Source: Nereocystis luetkeana (lineage: Eukaryota; Sar; Phaeophyceae; Laminariales; Laminariaceae). Taken from it: 64,000 nt of DNA. The notes beneath the pieces were generated by a model. That model searched no databases and had not been told where the DNA came from. It saw nothing but the letters and a program-made list of their open reading frames with translations. The stretch's first letter is position 1. Every line of letters starts with the position of its first letter. The stretch lies in NCBI GenBank assembly GCA_031213475.1, contig JARUPZ010000035.1, positions 4,826,953 to 4,890,952 of the forward strand, given 5' to 3'. The translations under genes and the position numbers were made by a program. Shown in pieces: positions 40,801-53,300 of this stretch.

Positions 40801-41352
40801 ATTGCAAGTATGTTGACCCCCAAAACGAGGTGGACCTACAACCCCCCCGCCGAGCATTGACTGCCTGGTCGGTAAAAAATAACCCGACGTGCTCTGTCAT
40901 GGTATTTTATCATAGGGATGCGAGGGCCTATGGCCATACGACTACGGCCATGCATGACAATGAGTACTCTTAATCGACCGACCTTAAATCGACTGCTGCT
41001 TTTCTCTCAAAGCGAACATAAAACGTTATTTACAGCGTGTGTGTGTGTGTTTTTTTTTAAATTATCACTTTCATTTTCCAGCCTAACTCGTAGGAGGTTT
41101 TACCCTCGACGACCTTCTGGACAAGCCGTGGTCACAGGTGACTACCCTTCTCCCCCCCGGTACGTGCCTTTTTTTTTGTCGCGCATAGGGTTCAGCATTC
41201 CCACTGCTCGTCGATTTTCATCGAATGTAGCTAACTCACGCTCTCGCGCTTTCCGCTAATCAATCTCTTCCATGCAAGAAGAAGCCCTTACGAGCATGCA
41301 CTCGGTGGGACTTGAACCCACGAAATTGATCTCGATAGGCACGCGGACCACC

Positions 41353-41398
<46 letters not shown>

Positions 41399-44300
41399 GT
41401 TAGCAGTCGCTCGATATACATGCACTACTCTGTCCTAAAACGTAAGGAACGCTTGTTTTTCAATATGTAATCAAAACGGTCCTTAATTTTTTGTCCAGAG
41501 TGGTCTATCATATATGATACCTGGTGCTGATAGCACAGAGGCAACACGCAGCTCACCACCAACAGGCCCAGACATATGCTGTCAGGGATGAGCTTCTCGA
41601 ACTCGAGCTTCTGCTGCGTGTGGCTCGCCGCCAGTTCTCGGAGGTCGTCGAAAAGGAACTCGCCCGTCTCAGGCTTGGTCATGGCCGCTTCGGTCTCCGC
41701 CAGATAGCCGCTCACTGAAGACGAACCGCGGTGGAAAGAAAAATCGGACACTGGATCAGCTGAACCCCTTATATTTCTGCGATAGCTATTCCACACTAAT
41801 AACGAATAACATACGTATTTCCAAGTATTTTGTCGCCCAAAATCCTAAAGAGTGGATGCAGTTGTTCTTAACGCCATTTAGGACTGCAGTTCCGATTTGG
41901 GGACGAACCACTCGAACTCAAAGTAGTTTGTCCCCAAAACGGGACTGCGGTACTAACATCATCGCAAAAGGCTTAAGGGCGTAGGTGCAGGGATGTTTAC
42001 CGGTCGGGTCGACCCACGCGGGTTTGGTGGGGCCGGGTCGGGTAACGGCGATCGGACCCGATCCGTGAGACTTTTAAGAACCTCCTGATCTGACTCTATC
42101 CGGCCCAACCCGACCCGTGAGATTTCGAAGCGTTCTGGAACCGACCCGCGGTTCGACGTCATGGCCCGTGTAAGTGCCCTGCTGCAGTTAGTTTGACATT
42201 TTTTCAACTCCCAAAAGGATGTTATTTTAAATTGTACCGAGGTACTGGTAAGTGTGCTGTCCCCAAAACCAGGGCGCAGCACTAGAGAGATCGTTAACAT
42301 ATACAAATATTGTTTTCACCTGGCAGCACGTTATGCCAAGTTTTGTGTTGCTTGTGCGATATACAAGGGAAAAGGGTGAAGCGATACAGGCGTGTTGAGG
42401 TGCTCTCTGCAGGGTCGCAGCTGATGAGTACGGCAAAAACGCTCTTGCAAGTCACTACAGTCCGTCGCGCTTCCAATTAACGCTAGCATCGAAGCTCCCC
42501 CCCCCCCTCCTCCGCTCCCTTCCCCCCCGTCTCTCTTCCTCGCGTCGTGCACCCGAACATACTCTCTGGAACCCAACTTTCTGCATACGTGCAGCGCTCG
42601 CATATCTATGTTTAGCCGCATTTGTAATGCGGTTACTAAGAATGCTCGCTCGCGCCAGGCGCTGGCCGAGGAGAGGAAAACAAAACAGAGGCTAAGACCA
42701 GCAAAAAAAACGGAGCGGACGTCTGCAGCCATTGGAAAAAACAATGGGCATATACAAGCAATACTCGCCGTCAACGTTTAGGAACTCAATGAACGGTTCC
42801 AGGGTTGCCAGGTACTCAGCGGCGGGTGCGACGGCCCTCTCCAGAGCCGCGCCCGCGGTTGCCCTAGTGTGCTGCACGCTTTCCTCCGACGTGTAGACGC
42901 TGGCCATCACGGGGTCGTGAGACCAGAAGAGCTTCTTCATCACTCGCCGCTCGACGCGAACAATGTTCTTCAGCCACAAGAGCGAGGAGGAGGAGGAGGA
43001 GGACGAGGAGGAGGACGAGGAGGAGGAGGAGGACGAAGGAGCATGTTACCCCAAGTGGGTTGTGCTTTTGTTAGACACCAAATAAATATACACCATAGTC
43101 ACTGATATACTCAGTCACCACTGCGCTGAATGGTAGCTCACTTGGGGTTGTGGCGTGTATGTAACAGAGGAGTACATTGCAGTTTGAGTGATGATGCGAT
43201 GAAACGTGCAGCTTTCATATATGACCGTAGCTTCTGGCCTACTGCTATTCATAATAGCGGAGGTTAAACGTTCGGGTAGCTCCTGCTATAGGCCGGGTTT
43301 ACTTTGGAGCAACTCGAAAGACGGTGTCATCCCACATAATGTCCCGTCCGCTCAACGTGGTTTTAGTGTCAGCGCGGGCTGGTGCTAATGATGGCCCACT
43401 CTTGCTACCGTTTCAGCGGCTACGACCTGCCTGAAGTTTGGGTGTGTGTTTCCTTGTTTTCGTTTTCAAGCACCATCGCTAAGCGTTCGAGGAAATAGGT
43501 GGGCTTTGTGCTAACGCAGTTCGCGAAACAGATTCGTGTAGCTCGCGGCACACATTGGCCTGGGCGTATTTTCATGTACTATCAAAGGTAAGTTTTCCCA
43601 AATCAGCGAATCAGACCCGCGTAATACGCATGAAACATTTTCTCACTATCTCTGCCTGCCCATGGCTCGTCACCTGAGTGGAACCGACAGCCTTGTCGAT
43701 AAGCACCAACGCGGACTCTTTCACCGCGCCCAACCTCTGCGTGTAGGCAAACGCCTCCTTTCCCTTCTCCCCCACGATGCCTATCTCCACGATAAACAAA
43801 GGCGTACGTAGCGCTGTCAGCGTTTCCCCCTTCCACGCGGTCCTCCCCTCGCTCAAAATCGTCTGTTCACCTATCCCCGACCCTCCCTTCGCCGGCATGT
43901 TCTGACCCAGCCCCTTCTCCTTCTCCCCCTTCCCCTCCTCCGCCCTTTCCTTTCGGGAAGCGGAAGTGCTATCGTTCGTAGTGATGTTGAACTCAACACC
44001 CGAATCCGAGGGACCACCGACGTTTGGGTCTAGCGGTGGTGGTGGTGCGAGAGCTCCCGGGGTGTCGGGTAGGAGGGGTATGGTGAGGCAGACCTTGTTG
44101 GAAGATACGATGCTGACGTCGTGGAGACATGCGCGTAGGAGAAACCTAAGAAAATGTTGAGCGTGAGGGGGAGTAGGGCGGGGGGGGGTGGGATTATTCG
44201 CCGGGGGGAGAATGGGAAGGAAATATGAGTTAAGGCAACAGCCATGGCAGCACTGTTGGGTGCTACAACGACCATTGTCTACTACAACAACCATTCGGTA

Positions 44301-47300
44301 ATACTGCAGTAAAACCGAAGTTTGTACTGACACAAGACACGTTTTTTGTCTGTGTATGTAACTGTCGCGAGCTTAAAATCTTGGTGTTTACCCATCCAGC
44401 AGAAAACATAAAAATGCAAGGAAAGCGCAAGGAACGAAAACCGGTGGGCAGCTAGTGCCAACACCGCGGTGGGCAGGCGACAAGCACAAGGTGGGGGTGC
44501 CGACAGAGCTCGCTCCTAACTTGGTTTGTCGAACACTACGTACCGTTGACCAGGGCTGAAACTTTTTCAGCATCGTCCCACAAAGAGCTGTACATGTATT
44601 TCATCGTTGCGTACGCCATCTCGGCTACGAACCGCTCCGTAGGCCCCCCGACACACCTCGCCGGCCGCACCGCAACCATTGGCTTGCGCCGTTTCTTCCC
44701 CCGATGGTATAACCCTCCCATTCGAAAAGGGTCTTGCAGCGCCTACGGCACGGGGCGACTGTTCACTTTTAGATTCGCCTCCACGCGTATTTACAGAGCG
44801 GTACCGCACCTGACAAATTCGTCGAGGCTGGCTTCCACGAGGAATCTGAGCGTGTCTTGGGCCATGAAGTTTACGTATGCCAGGAATCGCCGGAGTTTGC
44901 TGAAACCGTACACCTCGTTGGAAGTCTGCGGCATGCGTGACAAAACAAAGTGTGGCGAAAAATAAAACAAAGTCACGTATCGGACAGATCACATATATCA
45001 TTACCACGTGACGGCCTAGATGTTTCAGAGGGCAGATAGGTACATATATCCGTGATCTGTATGATCTGTATGATCTAGTTCATGTTGCCGGGTGGGAGCC
45101 GTGTAGTCTGTCAGACACAAACCAAAGTACGAAAAACGTAGATTGTCGATCGATTGTCGTAGTTGTTCGCATATGAACTCATCGCCGAAAGCTAGTCCAT
45201 GGCCGCAGACAAGGCAGGTTCCAATAACTCTGGAGTGGTGGAAGAATACGCCCTCGAAAGCAAGCAAAAATACCGTACGTACCAAAGCCAACCGCCGCAC
45301 GCAAACATTGGAGTAATTTGTTTTATCGGTATACAAACGGCCGTGACGTGCCACCAGCCACTGACCTCTTCAAGGTTGAACCAGCCCTTTTTGACGTCCT
45401 TCAGGTGATGTCGGATGGAGGCAACAATGTTGCAGACCCACTGCTCCTTCAGGTCTGAGCTCGTCGTCAGCGTCGCCTGCCGGGTGTACACCGTGCGATG
45501 CTCGCTTTTCGATCTCTCTTCCCTCTTGCGGTCGGCCGTAACACACGCATACCGCTTTGTCCCCATACATAAGGAACGTTCGTATATCAACATCTAATAC
45601 AAACGGTCCTTTTATTCGAACAAGAGTTGTAAGCTTTCGACGCGTGATACGATAGGAGTACGTGTCACTTTTTTTCCACAAAATATTTTTGACCGACGGG
45701 GCTCCCTTAAGGGCAATGATGAACTATAGAACTACTCAATGTCGTTAGAAATCGCACTCGTACGCTGTACAATACTATTCGTCGTACCTGGAATGCCATT
45801 ACAGGCAACGGTATTATGATGTATCATCATGTACTATTATGTATTACTATGTATTCCTATGCGTTATTGTGTACCCGGTATTATTTAAGTATTGTTATGT
45901 ATTGCTATGTATTACTATGTATTATTATGCATTATTATGTATTTTCATGTATTATATAGGTTTTATAGAGCCTCCTCGAGTGAGGAGCGTCTGAGAAAAA
46001 ATGGACGCAAGCTACCGTACCATACGTCACTTTTTTCACGTACGTAACAGGTCAGCGCACTACGTATAGCAATAGTGACACGAACTGCCGCCGTTTTTAT
46101 TTTTGGTCGAGAGCACTATGAAATAGCTACGGTGCATCCGTGGAACAACTACTGCTGCTGCTACTATCGGGCATGATGTTTCTGTCGAGGGCGGTCCGAT
46201 GACGGTCTGCGGCGAACACGAGACAAAACCATCAGTTCGAGGAATATTCTGCAGGGACTGAGTAAACCTGTCGAACGCTATTTCCAGGAAAATCTGACAC
46301 CCTGGTTGGCCTACAGTATTAATAGTGATTCTTTGTGTCCGGACCATACGGGGGTAGAAGGAATGTATGAGCAGATTACATTTCCGTTTTTATGTGTACG
46401 CCCCTCACCTGGTTTTGAAGGGACACAAAGTCTTCCAAGTGTACAGCCTTTGGGACGATGTGGAAGAGGCTCAGGTCCAACACTCGCAGACATTCAGATC
46501 GAACCTGCACATGACAAAGATATAACGTGAGCGTAGCGAGGGAGAGGGAGATGCATCGGAAAGATTTTCAGTTCGCATCCATCCGTGATGCGCCGGGAAT
46601 TCGGAATCTCAGGGTAGATTCCCCTTCGAGTCTTGCGACTCACTGAACCTGGAAGTTGTGGGTCAGCAACGTCTACATAAGAAAAAAAGTTGTAATAAAA
46701 TATGTGTGTATGCCGAAATCAGGGTCTCCAGCGACGATTGCCAACATGGACTTCCTTTTTCAACGGACGATGCGGGTATAGCCTGTTTATGCAGCTATAT
46801 ACTCCGCACATCGGACAGATCACTGACAATAGATCATCTATTCCCACTTCATGATCTAGCTATTTCAGGGCAGATATGTTCCTGATCTGTACGATCTGTG
46901 TGATATAGTTCATGTTGCCGGGTGGGAGCCGTATACCCTGTATGATCTGGGACATGTTTCCTCGATGGGATATTTACCGTACAGATCTTGCTCAGTGTGT
47001 CTTAACGGCAGGTTAGGATCTAGATGATCTATCTGATCTATCTGTAGATCATTTGTCCGGAGTGTGGTTAATGCTCCAAAACCTCCAAATCCCACGCAGC
47101 CAACAACCCTCTATCCGCTTGTAAAGTTTACTTACCCAAGCATATTATCCCCAAAGACACGTGTGAAGACCAGTTGACTCTAACCCCAACAATTAAGCCC
47201 CACCAATGCTCCAGGAGGTGCTTATGCATGTTTCAGGAGGGGTTCTGGCGGCGCACCTGCACGATGATCTTAATGATCTCGGGCTTGGTGAGGAATGAGC

Positions 47301-50300
47301 TGAAGCAGAAGTCTCTCGAGCGCTCGCGGAAATCGTCGAAGCCGATGTAGACGGTACCCTGCACAACGTCACAACGAAAGCGTCGTTGCCATAGGAAGTG
47401 GTTTCAGCTCGAAATAAAGAAAAATCAGGTTTCTTCTCAAGGAGGCATGTACAGGAGGACGCTGTCTGGAGGGCGCGCCTTGGGGTGTACCTACAAGGGC
47501 CGGAGCGGAGCGTTAAAACCTTTTGACCGCGACGCCAGCCGCACTAGGGTATGATCAGCCATCCGTGAAGGGCACCAGACTACGCCAAAGCAACAGTGGC
47601 CGGGGCGCCAAAGCATGCTAAGACAGTCGTCAAGGGTGCCAAGGCATGATTGTCGCCGTTATTAGCGACGCGTAAACAGCAAGAGGCCTACCGTTTGGCA
47701 AGGTTTGGTGCACGTTTGTTTTCGCCACGCTTTCATATAGTTTGAAAAACTAGATTTTCAGAGGTTTACTCTTCACTTCTTCGTTGGCTGAAGGATTGAG
47801 GAAAATTTAGTTGCCACTTTCCATTTGGAAACTTTAGCTTCAAGACTTGGCACTGCTGTGTCGTAACTTACGAGCCTAAGACGGGCTTTGAGTTCATCAG
47901 AGTATGATAAAAATATTTGACGTCCATCTATTGCGGTAGAACCGGACGTAAATGTTCCTGACGCCTCTTGATGGAAAACAAAATGCTGCCTTACAGCAGA
48001 GGGGGAAGGGTATGTTCACTGTCGTTATTAGAACGATTCACATTGAGCACCGGACCCAAAAGAGGTCGTTCTTCGAGTACCTTACCACAGAAGGAGAGAT
48101 ATTTTCACCGCGGTAGATTTGTTGCTACAAACGGAGGCTGCGAAGCACGTGGAGGGGGGGGGGTACCGTATAACCCCCGTGTGATAAGATAACACACCCC
48201 CTCGGATGAATGTCAAGGTTGATATTCTCGACAACTCCCGAGTGACGCGTCTACTACTACGGAAAGATGTTGACGATAAATTTCCAGAGCCACTAAATTC
48301 TTTGTGTGCGGCGCCCTTAAGGCATGTTCTTGGAGAAAATCGGCTTTGAAAATCATCCCCCGGGGTGTGCTATCTTACCACCCCCCTGTGATACGGTACC
48401 GTACTGCTCGTGGTTCTTCGGACGATTGACGTCGGGGCACGGGACCGACACAGGCACACAGGCCGTTCTCAGCTTACCTTGGAGGGAGCGGGCTTTTCTT
48501 GGCGGTAGATCTGTTTCGGTACGCGGAGGTTGCGCAGCATTTCGGCTCCGGGCTGCTTCCATCCACGAGGTAAATGCGCCTGCTTCCAAGTACACAGCAG
48601 TATCACGATACATTTTTTTTGTAACACAGCGCAATCCAGGGAGTAATTGTTCTCGTATGCTACGGCGCAGACGCGCGACCTGAGGAGAAACGAGCAACCG
48701 ACTGTGTTGACATCATCCGCAACCATAAAGTGCAATGCAAACAATGCATCAAGGCACCGCTTCGAACCTTTATGGCTATTATGTTCGGCACTGGCACCAT
48801 CGACAGTGCACCGATGCACCGGCGGTTGCACTGAGATACGCAACACATTGTCTATGGTAAGTCACCGCTTCCCCTTCTGTGCGTTCTCGACGCGCAATCA
48901 AATCCAACCGAACAAACCAAACCAAACTAGACCGGACCAACCCGAACCAAACCGAACGAGACCAGACCAATCCAACGCAATCCGGACCAAACCATACCAA
49001 ACCAAACCCAACCAAACTCAACCAAACTCAACCAAACCAAACGAGGTCAAACCGAACTAGACCAACCCACACCGAACCAATCCGGAGCCAACAAAACCAA
49101 ACCAGACCGGACTGAACCACACCAAACCAAACCAAACCAAACCAACCCAACCCAAACCAAACCGAATCAAAGTAAGCCAAACCAAACCAAACTCGAACCA
49201 AGCCAGACCAAACCGAACCAAACCGGACCAAACCAATTCAAACCGAACTAAAGCAAACCAGACGAACCCAAATCGAGTCAAACTAGACCAGACTAAACCA
49301 AGCCAATCCGAAACAAACCAACCAAACCAAACCAAACCAGACCAGGCCAGACCAAATCAAACCAAACTAGACCAGACCAAACCAAACCTGACCAAACCAG
49401 TCCGAATCGAACCAAACCGAACCAAACCAAGCCTAACCAAACCAATCCGAAGCAAACCCAACCACACCACACCAAACTAAACCACAACTCACCAAACTAA
49501 ACCAAACCAAACCAAATCGAATCAACCCAAACCGAACCGAACCGAACCGAACCGAACCGAACCGAACCGAACCGAACCGAACCGAACCGAACCGATCCGA
49601 ACCGAACCGAACCGAACCGAACCGGACCGGACCTAACCGAATCGAATCGAACCGAACCGAACCGAACCGAACCGAACCGAACCGAACCGAACCGAACCGA
49701 ACCGAACCGAACCGAACCGAACCGAACCGAACCGAACCGAACCGAACCGAACCGAACCGAACCGAACCGAACCGAACCGAACCGAACCAAATCAAACCCA
49801 CACGAAACACGTTCACCTCCTTAGTTTGGGCCTCGAGAACAATTTTGTTCATGGTGCGGAGGTAGTCCACGCTAACTTCCTCTATTAGCCCAGACATGTC
49901 ACCCGCATCGGCCTTCGCCGTGCAAGGGTTCGTGCACAGGTTTGCCATGATGCGGCCCATCTCTTCACTCTCCAGCTATTGCAGGAAGGAGTAAAACAAA
50001 AAAAGCGGAAACAAAAACAGGCTCGCCTATTAGTAAGCATTTTGAATCAACATCTCATCTATTCCAAGGTGTGTCCGCTCATGTGGTCGTCTCAAAAAGG
50101 TAATATCCACTCTATTTTACGGGGTGCTCGCTCATTTATGTTGTTTTTGATGAAAATGGTTCAAAATTCACTGCCGGGCCCAACCTTTTTAGCACTGCAC
50201 TGTTTATTTTGGGTACTTTTTACACCAACAACTACAGCAGAAGGGTACCAGGTATATCTGAGTCTAATTCCAAGTCATTTATACTCTAAACGGGAGTGCG

Positions 50301-53300
50301 GTCCTAACTACAGGGGTCAACTCGCTCATCGTGGGAGGTTTTGTCCTCAGCACTCGCTCATGTTGCCGATAGAGCTTGACCGGGTGACTGAGTGACTGAG
50401 TGACTGAGTGAGACTCGATGTTGTAGGCACGCATTGCGGTGGCAAAAGGCACACCTACGGTACTACGGTAGTACCTGGTATGCCTCAATATACACTACCC
50501 AGGACATCTATTAATATTATAGTAAGAAAACGAGCAATGAGAACGGCAGCCTGAGATTTGCAGGGAAACAAGATTTTTTTTGTTAGTGTAGAATGCATCC
50601 ATTCTTGAATAAGAAATCCAGCTTGGATCAGTTTTCCTTGTTCCTCACTAGATGTCAGTAACTGTACATGCACAACACCGTCAACGTAGCCCCATATGCC
50701 TTTGTGCTGACTGTTTTGCTATTGAAGCTGGGGGCGAATAGCGACGCTCCGAACAGGCTGCCCGCCGGCGTCTATCAAGGCTCTTGTCTCACCGCCAACT
50801 CCCAACGGAGCTCCTACCAGAACTCTGGTTCGCAATAAACCTTTCCACGATTTCTGTGTCAGGAGAGTTCGACACGGTGAAATGGTTGGCTTTGTTAGCT
50901 ACTACCCGAGAGCGAACATGCCAGTGCCGTCCTCCCCTTGCGAATGATAGCCACCCACCCACCCTCCCACCCACTCACCTCGGCCATATCGTCGGTGGGC
51001 ATGCAATCCACGTAGAAGTTATAGAGGATCGTCAATTCAGCCTCCTGTTTGGCCATCGTTTCAGGTGTTTCGGGGAGCGAGTTACAATGTGCCATCGGTT
51101 AACGTATTCATGCGGTGATCTCATGTCGTACATGGTCGGAGTCGTATGATCTTTGACCCTACAGTCCCTAGAATGCCGGCACCATGGCATACGGGGGGGT
51201 TAGGGTTAGGGTTAGGGTTAGGGTGAGGGGGGGGGGGGGGGGAAGGAATGAGTTGCAATATGTACAAAGAGCCTGCCAATAGATGAGTACAAAGCGTATC
51301 GGAAGAATCACACTCGCTGAAAGAAGGCTTCGGTTTTCAAGCGTTCCACAACGTCGGATCACCAAACGCGCCACTGGCACCTCGAGGAGCGAAGAGCTCC
51401 AAGTGAAGGTCTTTGATACAACCATTGCTATCATGGAAAATCTGGCAATCATAACCATCGCTATCATGGGCGACCTGACAATCACAAATGATACATCACC
51501 GGAATCAGGCCTGAACGGTCACACACCACGGTTTGGCCGCGTGAGGTCTTACCTTCCTCCGGGCGTGCGCGTCCGCGACGCGATCTGCGAAGTTAAACGG
51601 GTCCTCCGCCTTAAGGTAGACGCGCAGCCGAGGAAGCTTGAGCTGTGTGCTCTTCTCTTTGGTCGTGCCCTCCAGCCACTCCACCAGCCACTCTTCGGCA
51701 CTGGCGTCGTAGCCCGTGACCTGCGGAACCGATTCAAACCGATCAAACCACAATAGAGTTTGCTACCGGTATGTCTATTACGAGCGAAAGCAGATTTTCT
51801 AGGTTACACCTCACACAAAGAAAGGTACTGCACTCATTTCGAGCTCAGCGGAGCCGACTCTATGACAGCGGACCGACATAAAATATATCGACCAATAATA
51901 CACGGTTCTCCGAATCCTTCACGTCGACAAACGCGCAAAAGAACTTGACGACAGTTGCAAGTATCAAAACTGAATAAAAACATTAACTCTACCAATACTC
52001 TAGTCTTTACGACTTGGCCCAGCTTAGACAAAACCAAGTGGTAGACAGTCCACACTATGCAACTCCTTATTGCACCAACCATGTTCATTCCGAGGAAAAT
52101 TCCACGGGCGGTAGGCGTGAGGGTCTAGTAGCTAAAAGAGTTTTAAGTCAAGTATGTTCCAGCCATTTTGTCGAATGAGCTGGGCTAGGGTAGCGTTCAG
52201 CTTCGACAAAATGGTTGACAGTCCGCACTAACCCCTCAATATGTCAACCGTCTTCTTCCCGGAAAAGTTCCCAGGCGGTCGGGGTTAGGGTTAGGGTCAA
52301 GGTCAGTGTTTTAAACGTCGGGTGTGTGTCAACCATTTGGTCGACGCTGGGCCAAGGCCTATAGTACATACAGCCCCTCAACGTGTTTTACTCGTGCATT
52401 CTGTCTCCCTACCGTGTATCAGTTAATGTAAGCATTGGATTGGATGAAACCCCCTGTGCCAAGAGGGGGTCCTCGCCTGGTATGTCCGTCTCCCCGCTCT
52501 GAGTGGACGCTTAGGTAGCGTATTACATGCTCAGCATTCAACCGTATGAATACTATTGCCGGGCGGGTGGGATGGTCTCGAGAATTTCGTGACCGACTCT
52601 GCTCACGGGATTCTGGGAGCGAAACGAAGGACTGCCCCTTTGCGATGCAAGCCCCAAGATATTTCGATACAATCCGCGGTTTCATCATTTGATCATTTGT
52701 ATCAAATTTAGCCCCGGCATGGGATCTGTATTTTACATTAGTAAAAACAGTAAACTTTACCCTAGCCTCGACACACTGAATTTTTTTTCGGAAAAAAGAT
52801 GGTTGATGCAATGAGAATTTAGTATTAATAGTGTGAATTGCTAACTATTTGTCGGAGCGAAACCCTACCCTAACCCAGCGTATTCGAAAAAATAGCTGAA
52901 ACACGCTTAACTTAAAACTCTTCTTAGTAGTAAGACTCTAATCCCGACCGCCTGGAAGATTCTGGGAATGAAGATGGTTGATGTAACGAGAGTTTATATA
53001 GTGTGGACTGTCGGCCATTTCGTGTTGTCCAAGCTAGGCCAAGTCGTATACGCTAAATTATTAGTAAAGTCAATGGTTTGATTCGGTTTGATACTTACAT
53101 CAGCCGTCCAGCCGTCAAGTTGTCGTCTGCGTTGGTTGACGTGGAGAATTTGGAGAAGCGCGTATTGTGGTTGATAGATCCAATGTGGGGCGGTGGATGG
53201 GGTCGCCATTTTACTGCTGTATTCTGTCGCTCTACCGTGGGTATAGTCATGTAAGTATTTGATTGGATGAGGCCTCCTGCGTCGGCCCGTGGTCCCGCTC

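Noticed and set aside
41707..41716. Acceptor TTCAG|T for exon 15
   Set aside because: It resembles the consensus better, but it breaks the frame with exon 14; the acceptor four bases downstream (GTGAG|C) keeps it.
44536..44710. Coding-like minus-strand stretch ending in [20 protein letters not shown]
   Set aside because: It looks protein-like and ends near a GTACGT donor, but no acceptor and donor combination enters in phase 2 and leaves in phase 2 as exons 12-13 require, and exon 12 joins exon 13 directly with good homology. It could be a decayed or alternative exon; I cannot support it.
49433..49960. Open frame of Val-Arg-Phe-Gly-Ser repeats on the minus strand
   Set aside because: Apart from the true exon 7 at 49817-49975 it is the (TTCGG)n array.
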